Source: Pyropia yezoensis
Lineage: Eukaryota; Rhodophyta; Bangiophyceae; Bangiales; Bangiaceae
Direction: 5' to 3'
DNA length: 64,000 nucleotides
NCBI GenBank assembly: GCA_009829735.1
Contig: CM020619.1
Coordinates: 28,918,063-28,982,062 of the forward strand
Shown in pieces: positions 11,058 through 21,164 of the stretch. Under the pieces are notes generated by a model that was given only the letters and a program-made list of their open reading frames with translations, had not been told where the DNA came from and searched no databases. Position 1 is the stretch's first letter. Every line of letters begins with the position of its first letter. The position numbers and the translations under genes were made by a program.

Positions 11058-12573
11058 TCAGTGGGTAGACCCACTGCCCGAGGGAGGCCACTCACGCGTA
11101 AGCGCGTATACCTCCGTGCTCCACCGGTCGGCAATCTCACGACGGTCAATCGCCCGAGTTACCTCGGTGCAAAGCTGGACGAGGGTGCTGCGGCCAGCCT
11201 CCACGTCCTCCAGAGCTTTCTGGAGGCGGTCCAGCACGCCACCGAAGCAACGCGCTGACCCAACCAGCGCAGCACCTGGGGGGATATCCCCCCAGCTAAC
11301 AGAGAGACCCCCACGCATTGCGCGGGTAACAAGGGCGTCAACGTCTTCATACCAGAGACGGGGACCCCCGTCATGTAGGACAGGGGCGGGAGGTGACACT
11401 GGCGCAGCCAGAGGAGCCACAGGAGCCGACACGGCTACCACCGGAGCCGGTGGCACCTGATACGAGGCCCGGTAGGACCCTACCGAAGGGGCTCCACCGT
11501 AACCACGGCGGTACTCCGCCCGACGACGGGACACCTCACGCTCCCCACCCACAGAGCCCCACTCTCGGGGACGACGGCCAACCGCCGCCGGCATCGGGTT
11601 ACCGAACCACGGAGCAAGGACCTGAAGAGGGTCATGGATAACCATGGGAATACCCAGGTCAGCAACAGCCTCGGTGGATGCCCACCCATGGCAACTGGGC
11701 TCACCCGGCTGAGTACGCCGGACACGCAACGAGGACGAGGCAAGGGGGAAGCCCCAGCCTGCGGATCCCGGTACGGGGGAAGGTCCAACACCCCAGCCCA
11801 GTTCACGGCATCGTGAACAGCCAGCAGGGCCTCGAACTCCCGGGCCAACCCGGTCTTGGCGGCCATCAGATCCACGCCCAACTGCGCGATGTGCCGACGG
11901 ACACCCGTCGGGAGATGAAACAGACGACCCTGCCGGCGGACGGACAGCAAAAAGGATGAAGCCTGCCCGAGGGTAACCTCAAGGGTGAAGGTACCCTGCA
12001 ACGGGTGGACCGGTCGCGAGGCCAACACACTCCCGAAGTAGCGAAAGCAGGAGCCGGTGTCAAACCGGAAAGCAGGGGCGGGTTCCCACCCCTCCTGCCA
12101 TAGCGGCGGGCGCACGGGAGTGTATACCGGAGCACGACCGTTGCCGGTCTGCAACGCACACGTTATATCCGTGCGGAACGCATCCGCCATGACACCATGG
12201 TTACGTCGCCAACTCGACGCCGACTTCAACCCCGCCATGGGCGGGTAGGGAGCCGTCAACGACAGATACGGGGGTACCCCCGGGTAGTAGTCAAAGTCGG
12301 GATAACCGACCGGTACGGCTCACCGTCTCCCCAAACGCAACCGGCTCCGCCGCCGCCGCAATCCCCCGAGCACTAGCCGGGTAGTCAATCTCCCGCGGCA
12401 ACGCGGGGGCAATAAAGTCGCAGACCCCGAAGTTGGGGTCGAGGTAGACCTCACCCCGTCCACCCGGGTGCGCCAGAGCTGCGCATGCCGGTCGTCCGGC
12501 TGACTCAGGATCCAATGATGTTCCACCCGGACCGCGTTCGGCTGGTTGACCAGCCGCACCAACTCCCGCTCCC
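11058..12573 (-). pseudogene. F3 antisense ORF (broken), convergent with pol
   Basis: Opposite-strand ORF between pol and the missing 3' LTR. It is open in three pieces: 12573-12291, about 12320-11480 in a second frame, and 11729-11058 back in the first, so at least two frame changes are needed. The middle piece carries the block RQGRLFHLP followed by an amphipathic stretch ending VNWAGV, which aligns with the F1 (RRGMLWHLP) and F4 (HRGYLWHLP) antisense proteins. The last piece carries a helical C-terminal domain (GG..., VLDRL, VTRA...DRW) that resembles the C-terminal domain of the F2 protein. The N-terminus is lost in the gap. Function unknown; it is not a shadow of pol because it lies wholly downstream of it. 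Confidence 0.65.
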
Positions 12574-13073
12574 NNNNNNNNNNNNNNNNNNNNNNNNNNN
12601 NNNNNNNNNNNNNNNNNNNNNNNNNNNNNNNNNNNNNNNNNNNNNNNNNNNNNNNNNNNNNNNNNNNNNNNNNNNNNNNNNNNNNNNNNNNNNNNNNNNN
12701 NNNNNNNNNNNNNNNNNNNNNNNNNNNNNNNNNNNNNNNNNNNNNNNNNNNNNNNNNNNNNNNNNNNNNNNNNNNNNNNNNNNNNNNNNNNNNNNNNNNN
12801 NNNNNNNNNNNNNNNNNNNNNNNNNNNNNNNNNNNNNNNNNNNNNNNNNNNNNNNNNNNNNNNNNNNNNNNNNNNNNNNNNNNNNNNNNNNNNNNNNNNN
12901 NNNNNNNNNNNNNNNNNNNNNNNNNNNNNNNNNNNNNNNNNNNNNNNNNNNNNNNNNNNNNNNNNNNNNNNNNNNNNNNNNNNNNNNNNNNNNNNNNNNN
13001 NNNNNNNNNNNNNNNNNNNNNNNNNNNNNNNNNNNNNNNNNNNNNNNNNNNNNNNNNNNNNNNNNNNNNNNNN
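12574..13073. other. Assembly gap of exactly 500 N
   Basis: Fixed-length run of N. The true distance, and the adjacency of F3 and F2 here, are unknown. It hides the F3 3' LTR and the F2 5' LTR, if they exist. Confidence 0.99.
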
Positions 13074-13089
13074 TGCCAGAGGCACCGCT

Positions 13090-13311
13090 ATGACTGGTTC
13101 TACGGGTCTTCCTGAGACTTCGACTCCTGGGACCGGCCAAGCTTTTCCTCCCCTTGCGTCCTATGGGGCGGGGAGCTCCAAGACCGGTGACCGGAGCAGC
13201 CGTAGGCGTCGGCGTCGTCGCCGCCGCTCTAGCACCAGCGAGACCAGTTCCTCCAGCTCTGAGGAGGGATATGACTGGGATGCATCTCCCGGTCCTACCG
13301 GCGCAGGCTAG
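13090..13311 (+). pseudogene. F2 Gag N-terminal piece, 73 aa
   Basis: Short ORF from an ATG 17 bases after the gap, with a run of nine Arg followed by Ser/Glu-rich sequence. It stops at TAG 13309-13311, in the same frame as the gag ORF at 13420; a further TGA lies between. It probably represents the Gag N-terminus separated by mutation, or an upstream ORF. Confidence 0.45.
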
Positions 13312-13419
13312 TCGAGTTCGACTTCCCTGCCCACCAAGTGGGAGATGCCACCCTGAACAAGGTCACGTATTGGGGGTAACTACAGGCTGGAGAACCAAGA
13401 CCAAGGTTACACCCGGAAG

Positions 13420-14469
13420 ATGGCCAAGAAGATGGCATCCCTGAACCGGCGAATGCAGCCGAGCTTTGGGGGACATCCTAAGTTTTCCGGGAAGAGACCG
13501 GCGCTTATCTTTGCCTTCCTGCGCCGGTTTGTCAAGGCATGCAATGACAACGATGTGTCCGAGGGCAAGGCTCTCTATCTCCTGGTTAACTTCATGACCG
13601 GAGAAGCGGAACAGCGGTTTGCACAGGTTCTACCAGACTCTGCCGGGCACATTGTTGGACGTACCGTCGCGAGTTATCCGGAGGCGGTCAACTGGCTCCT
13701 GTCCAACTACGCAGACGCGGACTCCCTGCGTAAGGCAGTCGGTAGGCTGAACCGGGCAACCATGGAGAGACAAGAGACTCCAGAGGCGTTCGCCCGTCGT
13801 GTCCGGGAGATGAGCGATGCTTGTGGCAACGTTTACCCTGAGGACAGGCTCAAGATGATCTCCTCGGAGGGGCTTCCTGAATATCTTCAAGTGGATGCGG
13901 AGAACTACAACCAGGAACATCAAGAACATACCTTCCAGCAGTTGATGGCCTATACCCAGGGCAAGCACCGGCAAGCCAAGGCCCTCCAGGCTCCTATGGT
14001 ATCAACCCCCAAGCCGTTGTCGCGAGTTCGTCCCGGACCCGACAAGTATAAGGGAGGTGATAACCCTGTACCGGTACTCGCAGTTGGCGAGGCCTCACCC
14101 ATGGAGTCAAGGGACAAGTGGGGCGGCTTCGTTTCTAAGGAGCAACCTTCCCTGGTCGCCCCCAAGCAGATCAGGAACCAGCGGTTCCGGTCTTGCTGGC
14201 TGTGCCAGAAGGAGGATCATATGTCCTACCAGTGCCCGACCATTCCCGAGGATCTCCAGGAGAAACTCAAGCGTCAAGGACTGGTGTTTGCAAAGGCGGT
14301 CAACTGGGCTGACCGGCGGGCACCCTCCAAGATGGACAAGGCACAGGTACATGCCATCCGAGTGGCAACCTTACAGAGCATCACGGAGGCTCTGGCAAGG
14401 GAAGCCCCTACGGACTTTGACCTGGAGACCGAAACCTCTAAGGACTCCTCGGAGCCCGGAAACGAGTAG
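13420..14469 (+). CDS. gag: F2 Gag, at least 349 aa
   Basis: Capsid/nucleocapsid protein. The ATG at 13420 (MAKKMASLNRRM) is the first in the open frame; the natural start may be further left. A gag/capsid-like block (FAFLRRFVKACNDNDVSEG) at residues of about 30-50 matches the F1 Gag (FEFLRRFTKACDDNAISEG). A CCHC knuckle (CWLCQKEDHMSYQC) lies at about residue 259. An acidic tail ends PGNE, the codons of which overlap the frameshift heptamer. Pol follows in the -1 frame with no nearby ATG, so Pol is expected only as a Gag-Pol fusion. Confidence 0.8.
   Translation: MAKKMASLNRRMQPSFGGHPKFSGKRPALIFAFLRRFVKACNDNDVSEGKALYLLVNFMTGEAEQRFAQVLPDSAGHIVGRTVASYPEAVNWLLSNYADADSLRKAVGRLNRATMERQETPEAFARRVREMSDACGNVYPEDRLKMISSEGLPEYLQVDAENYNQEHQEHTFQQLMAYTQGKHRQAKALQAPMVSTPKPLSRVRPGPDKYKGGDNPVPVLAVGEASPMESRDKWGGFVSKEQPSLVAPKQIRNQRFRSCWLCQKEDHMSYQCPTIPEDLQEKLKRQGLVFAKAVNWADRRAPSKMDKAQVHAIRVATLQSITEALAREAPTDFDLETETSKDSSEPGNE
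14457..14463 (+). promoter_or_regulatory. Probable -1 frameshift site, F2 (variant heptamer)
   Basis: C-GGA-AAC in the gag frame, two codons before TAG. The first base breaks the strict X-XXY-YYZ rule, but position and frame match the GGGAAAC sites of F1, F3 and F4. The -1 frame is open from 14442 through pol, and the first in-frame ATG is at 14653. No clear downstream stem was found. Confidence 0.5.
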
Positions 14470-17400
14470 GGCAGGCGCTCTCCCCAAGTGTCTTCCCGAA
14501 TCTCCAACGGCAGGGTACTTCTACCTGTTCTCCCCTTGCGTGCCGGGAGAAAGGACGGCAGTTACCTGCTCAACCGGTAGCCGCCTGGACACCCTGTTTG
14601 TTCAAGGGGACCTTGCTCGTCCTGCGTAAGGAAAACCTCAAGATTAATGCTCGTATGCGTGTGGGGGATAGCCTCCCCCAAGCTGTTACGCCGGTGGTCG
14701 ACACGGGAGCCGGACCAAGCGTCATCACTGAGAACCTGTTACCTCCGGGCTGGCGTCGACATGCCTGGAGAGCGCCTACCAAGACCCGGATTGTAGACGC
14801 ATCAGGTCAAACCTTACGACCGCTTGGCCGTCTTCCCGTCGCCATCTATGTCAACAATGAACCAATGCTTTTTCCCTTTCTAGTAGTCAAGACCTTATCA
14901 GTCCCCCTCATCCTAGGCTGGGACTTCCAGAAGCAGCATGTCAAGAGCATCCTACCCGGAGAAGGAAAGGTGCAGTTCAACCATGGGTTTGTGTCACCAG
15001 TGCTGGAGCACCTGGACACCAAGGTTCGTGTGGCCCAGAACCAGAAGGAACGCATCCCACCCTCTACCTTGACCCTCATCAAACCGGTGCTCCTACCTCC
15101 TCGCTCGGAGACCAAGGTTCAAGTCACGACCCGGACTGCAGGTCAATGCCTGATCTACGGACGCAAGGAATTTCTGGCGAAACACCGATTATACCTAGCC
15201 CATGGACATCACAAGAAGGTGGAGCGGCACACCCCGTTCTCGGTGCTGATCGTCAACGTGAGCCGGAAGCCAATAACCCTCGCCAAGGGCACTCGAGTTG
15301 GTACAGCAGAGCCTTACCGGGGGTCCGCCCGCGCTATGAGCAAGGAAGACCTCTTGAACCTGCAACAAGAGCTGGCATCCAACTTGACGGCCTTAGACGT
15401 ATCTCCGGAACAAGAGCAGGCTGGCCGTACTACTCCGAAGCCCGAACAAGCACCGCCCGGGATGCCGAAGGTCAACCAAGAAAACGTCCCTCCCGACTTG
15501 AAGGAGGCACTGGAGAAGCTTCTCCAGGAATATCGGCACCTGTGGTCCGGAGAGCTGGGCAAGATGGACGCCACCCTACACCGGATTCAACTCAAGCCAG
15601 ATGCCAAACCAGTGCACATGCACCCATACCGGGCTGGACCTCATCGCCGGGATGAGATTGAGAAGCAGGTTAACAAGATGCTCAAGATGGATGTTATCGA
15701 GCCGTCTGATGGCGAGTGGGCTTTCCCGGTGGTAGTCGTCCCGAAACCTGGCGGTCACTTCCGTTTCTGCGTTGACTACAGACGCCTGAACGAGATGACA
15801 GTCAAGGATGTATACCCGATACCCCGGATGGATGATTGCCTCGACTTTCTTGGTGATGCCACCCTCTTCTCGACGCTGGATTGTAATGCCGGTTACTGGC
15901 AGATCCCTCTGGCTGACGAGGACAAGGACAAGACAACCTTCACGTGCCACATGGGACTGTTCCGATGCAAGCGTCTCCCTTTTGGTCTCACTAATGCTCC
16001 GGCAACCTTCCAGAGAGCCATCGACATCATCCTGTCGGGGCTAAGGTGGAGAACATGTTTGGTCTACCTGGACGACATCATTGTTTTCTCCAAGACCCCA
16101 GCGGAACACCTGGAGCACCTTCGAGAGGTCCTGGCCCTCCTGTCCAAGGCTGGAGTTACCCTCAAGGCCGAGAAGTGCCACCTGTTTGAGACTGAGGTGG
16201 AGTACCTGGGGCACGTGCTGAGTCCGGGGGAGCTCCGAGTCAACGAGAAGAACATCAAGGCCCTCCGGCATGCACGGCAACCTAAAACCCAGACGGAACT
16301 CAAGAGCTTCCTGGGTATGTGCAACGTCTACCGCCGGTTCGTACGAGACTACGCTCTGATTGCCCGGCCCTTGACCAAGCTTACTAGCAAGAAGCTTCCA
16401 GCACAACTCCCGGTGTTCGACGAGAAGCAGACAGCAGCCTTCGAAGAGCTCAAGAAGCGCCTGACCACCACTCCAGTACTGGCGTTACCCAAGCGGGAGG
16501 GCCAGTTTGTTCTGGAGACTGATGCCTGTGGCGTCCAGGTGGGGTGCTCACTACTCCAGCAGCAACCTGATGGGCACTTCCTCCCGATAGGCTACTACAG
16601 TCGCGTCTTGACTCCAGCCGAGAAGAACTATTCCACGACCGAGCGCGAGTGCTTGGCGGTCGTCTGGGCTTGCTTCCTGTTACGTCCATATCTTGAAGGA
16701 CAAGAGTTCCTCATCCGGACGGACCACGCCAGTCTAAGGTGGCTGCTATGCATGGACAGCAGTCAAGGAAGGGTCGCCCGGTGGCGCCTACGCCTTTCGG
16801 AGTTCAAGTACAAGGTGTGCACCAGAGCAGGGAGGGAGCACCACTGCGCCGACACCATGTCCCGGCTGGAGACTCCTGCAGCCGATACCGGTCCTATCCC
16901 GGAGGAAATACCTTGCTTCATCCTCCCGAATGTCGGACGTGGCTGGCACGCTCCCCTGTACGAGACACCTGACGCTCATCAACCGGTAACCATTCACCGG
17001 ATGCTGGAGGCACAATTGACGGACCCTCAATGCTTGGAGCTTCGCCACCAAATGGACCTGAACCGGAACAGTCGCTTCTCCGAGTCTACAGACGGACTCC
17101 TGGTACGGGTGTCACCCTTCGATGGGGCAACTCAAGTCTACGTACCCCGGAGCCTACGGACTGACATCCTACGCCTGGAGCACTCGTCTCCCCAGGCCGG
17201 ACATCCTGGTATCAATCGGATGTATGCTTCCATGAGACGACATTATTACTGGGAAACCATGGCCAGTGACGTCCATAAGTGCCTGGAGGCTTGTATTTCT
17301 TGTGCAAGGAACCGGTTGTCCCAGAGGAAGAAGACTTCTAAGCTACGCCTATTCCCTGCGGCGGAGCCCTTTGCAAGCTTAAGCATGGACATCCTGGGGC

Positions 17401-18557
17401 CCCTACCTGAGACCTCCAGTGGCAACATATACCTGCTCATCATTTGTGACCGGTTCTCCAAGTTCACTCGAGCAATCCCGTTGAGAACCATCACGGCTCT
17501 GGATGTCACGTCGGCCTTCTGCGAGTACTGGATAGCTGCCTACGGCCCTCCAGACTCCGTCTTAACCGACAACGGTCCCCAGTTTGCATCCCTGTTCTTC
17601 CAAGGAGTCTGTGACCTGATGGGCATCAAGAACTTGTACACCACGACGTACCACCCTCAAACGAACGGCCAGGTGGAACGATTCAACCGGACCCTAGTGG
17701 ACATGCTACGGCACTACGTGGAGGAGCACCAAGAAGACTGGGACGAGCTCCTGGCTGTCCTCACTCTAGCCTACAACTCCCGAGTTCACCGGACAACGGG
17801 AGTCGCTCCACTCGACTTTGTCACCCCAAGGCGGCTGACCAACTTCTCCCTGGAAAGAATACCAGACGGTCTCCAGCCTGCACTGAAGTCAGGTCCCAAG
17901 GCAAAGGATGAGTTCCTGGAACAACTAAAGCTCCTGCTCCCAAGAGTCAAGGAGTCAATTTCAAAGACCCAGGAGCGATACAAGCGGGACTATGACAAGG
18001 GTGTCCGGGAAAAGAACAAGGAACTGGGTGGTGGCGACTGGGTTTTTGTGGACAACCATAGCAAGACCCGGGGGAAGCTGGACTCTAAGACGGATGGACC
18101 TTATGAGATTCTCAATACGGATGGCTGGACCTTCCTTCTAGACGTGGATGGCTCTCCGTACCGGGTGAGCAGCGACCATGTCACCCGAGCTCCACCACCA
18201 AGCCAACGGGACTTGACCCGGCGTAAGCGGACTGCGATACCCTGGCTATCCCAAGAAGAAGGTCGGGAATTTGTCTACGTCAAGTTTGTCGACCATGCCT
18301 GGAGAGATGGACGCCTGTACCTGCGAGTACGCTGGTTCGGTTTCAACCCGGCAGATGATACATGGGAACCCTCAAACCGGCTACCCATCGCGGACGTCTG
18401 TGCCTACACGCGACGGAACGGGATTGAGGGCACTCCCGTGGCCAGAGCCGGCAAGATTCTGGAGTCGGACACGGAGGAGGACCAAGAGGACGGGGCCACC
18501 CAAGACCCTCGGGACGAGACGAGCTCACCCGCAACGGATGCGGAACAAGAGGATTGA
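14463..18557 (+). CDS. pol: F2 Pol, about 1364 aa, intact
   Basis: Complete Ty3-type polyprotein read by -1 frameshift. Protease DTGA is at about residue 80, RT has FCVDYRRLN then YLDD at about 535-538, and RNase H has TERECLAVVWA. The integrase zinc region is HSSPQAGHPG...CISC, and its catalytic residues sit in MDILGP, TDNGPQF and GQVERFN. A chromodomain-like end has LYLRVRWFGF and DDTWEP, followed by an acidic tail (DTEEDQEDG). No stop or frameshift was seen, so this copy may be active. It converges with the antisense ORF 145 bases downstream. Confidence 0.9.
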   Translation, partial: RVGQALSPSVFPNLQRQGTSTCSPLACREKGRQLPAQPVAAWTPCLFKGTLLVLRKENLKINARMRVGDSLPQAVTPVVDTGAGPSVITENLLPPGWRRHAWRAPTKTRIVDASGQTLRPLGRLPVAIYVNNEPMLFPFLVVKTLSVPLILGWDFQKQHVKSILPGEGKVQFNHGFVSPVLEHLDTKVRVAQNQKERIPPSTLTLIKPVLLPPRSETKVQVTTRTAGQCLIYGRKEFLAKHRLYLAHGHHKKVERHTPFSVLIVNVSRKPITLAKGTRVGTAEPYRGSARAMSKEDLLNLQQELASNLTALDVSPEQEQAGRTTPKPEQAPPGMPKVNQENVPPDLKEALEKLLQEYRHLWSGELGKMDATLHRIQLKPDAKPVHMHPYRAGPHRRDEIEKQVNKMLKMDVIEPSDGEWAFPVVVVPKPGGHFRFCVDYRRLNEMTVKDVYPIPRMDDCLDFLGDATLFSTLDCNAGYWQIPLADEDKDKTTFTCHMGLFRCKRLPFGLTNAPATFQRAIDIILSGLRWRTCLVYLDDIIVFSKTPAEHLEHLREVLALLSKAGVTLKAEKCHLFETEVEYLGHVLSPGELRVNEKNIKALRHARQPKTQTELKSFLGMCNVYRRFVRDYALIARPLTKLTSKKLPAQLPVFDEKQTAAFEELKKRLTTTPVLALPKREGQFVLETDACGVQVGCSLLQQQPDGHFLPIGYYSRVLTPAEKNYSTTERECLAVVWACFLLRPYLEGQEFLIRTDHASLRWLLCMDSSQGRVARWRLRLSEFKYKVCTRAGREHHCADTMSRLETPAADTGPIPEEIPCFILPNVGRGWHAPLYETPDAHQPVTIHRMLEAQLTDPQCLELRHQMDLNRNSRFSESTDGLLVRVSPFDGATQVYVPRSLRTDILRLEHSSPQAGHPGINRMYASMRRHYYWETMASDVHKCLEACISCARNRLSQRKKTSKLRLFPAAEPFASLSMDILGPLPETSSGNIYLLIICDRFSKFTRAIPLRTITALDVTSAFCEYWIAAYGPPDSVLTDNGPQFASLFFQGVCDLMGIKNLYTTTYHPQTNGQVERFNRTLVDMLRHYVEEHQEDWDELLAVLTLAYNSRVHRTTGVAPLDFVTPRRLTNFSLERIPDGLQPALKSGPKAKDEFLEQLKLLLPRVKESISKTQERYKRDYDKGVREKNKELGGGDWVFVDNHSKTRGKLDSKTDGPYEILNTDGWTFLLDVDGSPYRVSSDHVTRAPPPSQRDLTRRKRTAIPWLSQEEGREFVYVKFVDHAWRDGRLYLRVRWFGFNPADDTWEPSNRLPIADVCAYTRRNGIEGTPVARAGKILESDTEEDQEDGATQDPRDETSSPATDAEQED

Positions 18558-18702
18558 GAAGAAGGGAACGGGTATATCAAGGAGAACACGCAATGCAAGC
18601 ATGGAACAATCAAGGAAAACAAGCACCCGCTCGAGCAACCCTTCTCTCCGCCTCTTCCCTCCTCGCTTCTCCCAAGACCCTCACCCTCCTTGCCTCCAAC
18701 TA

Positions 18703-20820
18703 CTACTCCCGGCGCGGACGCTGAGCCGCGGGAGTGTCCTCCGGCGCTGCCTCCGCGGCACGACGGGAACCGGAGGAAGACGGGATGACGTAGTGCGGTG
18801 GACGCGGCGCATCCCGGTATGACGCCATCGGAGTAGTACCAGTAGTTGCCGGTGGCTCCCGCTCATCCAGATATGTCCGTCGGCGCCGCTGGAAGCCCGT
18901 GAAGGTCTCTGACCACTGCTGGGCCAAGCCATGCCGCGTCAAAGTCGCCAGAAGTTCGCCAACCACCGGGCTGTTCGACATCTGACCGCTGTCCGCGCAA
19001 GCAAACACCCGGTCGACCACGTCGTTCAAGACACTGGCGTAAGTGCCCAGCACCAGAGAAGACCCGACGCCTTCAACCTGCACCGGAAGACGACCCAGCT
19101 GGTCTTCAATCATACCGACGTCGTACTGGTCGCATGTTGGACCACCTTGGTTCAGGTACCAGTCAGGCACCCGGAAGCGGGTAAGGCGCAGAGTCGGCGC
19201 CGGAATCTCGAACCGGCCCGAGGATGACACTACCGGACGGTCCACAACGGCCCCCGAGACCGGAGTGCCCAACTCCAGCGGAGGCACAGCGCCGCCGGCG
19301 TTGGAAGAAGGCGTCCGGGGTAGAGCGGCCGGAGTAATCGGCGACCGCACGGCCACTCCCAGACTCGCCGCAGACAAGCGCGGTGCCGGAGGAGCTTGAA
19401 GTACTGGCACAGCCGGAACAGGGCGCGGACGTGCCGGTGACGGTTCAGGCGAGGCGACCGGGGCGACAGGGGCAACAAGAGGAAGCGGAGCCGCCGCAGA
19501 CGCCCGACCGACCGCCGCGGCCCATCCCGACTCCTGCACCGGCGGCCCAACTGGCAGAAGATCAAGGGCGGCCGGAGCAGGAAAGCTACCTAGCTGCGGC
19601 CACGCCGGAAGCGGCGTCGCCAGCTGCACCTTGGCCGGAGAGGACTGGTAGACCACCTGCGCCCAACCGAAGCCATCCCGACGCGGGCGGTTCTGGTCGG
19701 CAATCGCGTTCAAGAAGTTCCGGTCATGCACCGGCACCAGACGCCGGAAGTCGATCATCGCCTGGAAGAGCTCCTTGTACTCCTCGTCCTGGCTGCACAG
19801 GAAGTCGACGGTCAACTTGTCGACAATCCAGACCATCAGGAGGTCAGGGAGAAACCAAAGCCGGTTGGACACCAAGACCTCATGAAGCCAGTGGTTGGCC
19901 GCCAAGACTGTCATCTCGGACGTGTACATCATGTACGGGATTGAGTGGAAGAAGCCCTTGATTGACGCCTGAGTCAAGGCGTCCAAGAAGTACCAGGTGC
20001 AAGGGATGCTGGAAGGAGCAAACCCGACCGGGATCTCGACTTCCTGCTGCTGCGGGATGACCTTGGGGTAGTATGCCGCCCGGTTAGCCTTGTCCAGCTT
20101 CCAGAACTCCTGGTGGTTGCAGCTTACAAGGAAGTCACGCTGACGCCCGCGTCGCTCACCCTGCTCCCGTGCCGGCGACAACCTGGAGTATTTCCGGGTC
20201 AAGAAAGGCGGCTCCAGAGCGACCATGCTCGGACGGGGGTCGCAGTTCAAGCTTCCCGACCCCTTGAGCGCCTCGTCCCAGACCTTGAGCGCCCGGTGGG
20301 CGTACCCTTCCTCCTCCGGCCACCGGAGAACGGACGCGGACACGCGACGCTCGGTCAAGGGTAGATCCAGTACCAGCGCGAAGGGGAGATCCTCCAGACG
20401 AGCAACCCAAGAGGAACCCGAGAAGCTCTGGGAGCGGTCTTGTGCCAGGCGCATCTGGTCCGCCGTATGAAGACGTGCCTTGTCCATCTCGGTCAAGACC
20501 CCGCGCTGGAGTTCCTTGCGCCAGAGGTCCAAGCAATCCTGCTGGCACTGGGCCGCGCCGGCGTTGCCGACCACCGTGGAGTAACGCCGGGCCGCCAGAG
20601 GGTCCTGCCCAAGAAGCATCTCCGGGAGACTCTCCGGGGGGGCCTCGACCGGGTGCATCGCGGAAGCCGGGGGAACTCGATCCGTCCCCGCCGTGGCGAC
20701 CGGCGCCGGCACCGACATCCGAGGAACCGGAGGCAGGAGAGGGGCACGACGACCCGAGCTCTCCTCCGCAATACTCGCCGCCGGAACCACGGGCCCAGCT
20801 TGGATCTCGGAACTGGACAT
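18703..20820 (-). CDS. F2 antisense ORF, 705 aa, unknown function
   Basis: Long intact ORF on the opposite strand to F2 gag-pol, between pol and the 3' LTR. The ATG at 20820 (MSSSEIQAGP) is chosen because it is shared with the right copy, where it opens a 706-aa ORF. The N-terminal 100 residues are low-complexity; a folded-looking core of about 150-400 includes YYPKVIPQQQEVEIPVGF, HWLHEVLVSNRLWFLPDLLM and a following helix. An Ala/Pro linker of about 420-540 follows, then a second domain near 560-680 and a basic end (RPRRE). No transmembrane segment, signal peptide, zinc finger or enzyme motif was recognised. Core blocks align with the F1 and F4 antisense proteins. The start lies 345 bases inside the LTR. 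Confidence 0.85.
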   Translation of the reverse strand: MSSSEIQAGPVVPAASIAEESSGRRAPLLPPVPRMSVPAPVATAGTDRVPPASAMHPVEAPPESLPEMLLGQDPLAARRYSTVVGNAGAAQCQQDCLDLWRKELQRGVLTEMDKARLHTADQMRLAQDRSQSFSGSSWVARLEDLPFALVLDLPLTERRVSASVLRWPEEEGYAHRALKVWDEALKGSGSLNCDPRPSMVALEPPFLTRKYSRLSPAREQGERRGRQRDFLVSCNHQEFWKLDKANRAAYYPKVIPQQQEVEIPVGFAPSSIPCTWYFLDALTQASIKGFFHSIPYMMYTSEMTVLAANHWLHEVLVSNRLWFLPDLLMVWIVDKLTVDFLCSQDEEYKELFQAMIDFRRLVPVHDRNFLNAIADQNRPRRDGFGWAQVVYQSSPAKVQLATPLPAWPQLGSFPAPAALDLLPVGPPVQESGWAAAVGRASAAAPLPLVAPVAPVASPEPSPARPRPVPAVPVLQAPPAPRLSAASLGVAVRSPITPAALPRTPSSNAGGAVPPLELGTPVSGAVVDRPVVSSSGRFEIPAPTLRLTRFRVPDWYLNQGGPTCDQYDVGMIEDQLGRLPVQVEGVGSSLVLGTYASVLNDVVDRVFACADSGQMSNSPVVGELLATLTRHGLAQQWSETFTGFQRRRRTYLDEREPPATTGTTPMASYRDAPRPPHYVIPSSSGSRRAAEAAPEDTPAAQRPRRE

Positions 20821-21149
20821 ACCGTCCAGACTCCGGGGAACGAGAGGGCCAAGGTGAAGGAGCGGAGGGGGGGGGCAGGATCGGGGCAGGTGATCGTGAC
20901 CGGGTGAAGACGCTCGACCTCGGCACCGGTGTGGACGTGCTCGAGGCTGTGCACGGTGGCACCTGGTTCGGCCCGAGGACGTGCCGGACTAGGGAGGGAG
21001 CTATGTAGCATCCCTGGCCCCGACTTGGCGCCGACCCGGGACTGCAACCAGAGGGCACCAGGTGCCAGAACACGCCCGCCGTGTGGCGATGGTTGGCGGC
21101 CGTGGCCCGTGCCCGGCACTGGGATGCGGTGGACTACGCTATCCACACG

Positions 21150-21164
21150 CGAGAGGGGGATTTC
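21150..21164 (+). other. Polypurine tract of F2 left
   Basis: GAGAGGGGGATTTC-like purine tract immediately before the LTR start TGATGT, placed where plus-strand priming is expected. Confidence 0.55.

Larger units (their letters stand above)
3633..12573 (+). mobile_element. F3: chromovirus-like Ty3/gypsy element, 3' end lost in gap
   Basis: Order on the + strand: 5' LTR, primer binding site, leader, gag, pol by -1 frameshifting, palindromic spacer, and a convergent antisense ORF running into the 500-N gap. The 3' LTR is not visible. Pol carries one frameshifting deletion and the antisense ORF is broken, so this copy is probably dead. Its coding sequence is rich in perfect short hairpins. Confidence 0.85.

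Noticed and set aside
12291..13093. Frames spanning the first N gap
   Set aside because: N codons are not evidence of coding; only the flanks were used.
15146..15655. A 169-codon frame inside F2 pol
   Set aside because: Shadow of pol in another frame; no motif of its own.
18703..20820. Idea that the antisense ORFs are themselves chance shadows
   Set aside because: They lie outside pol, are up to 706 codons, and share aligned blocks between otherwise different families.
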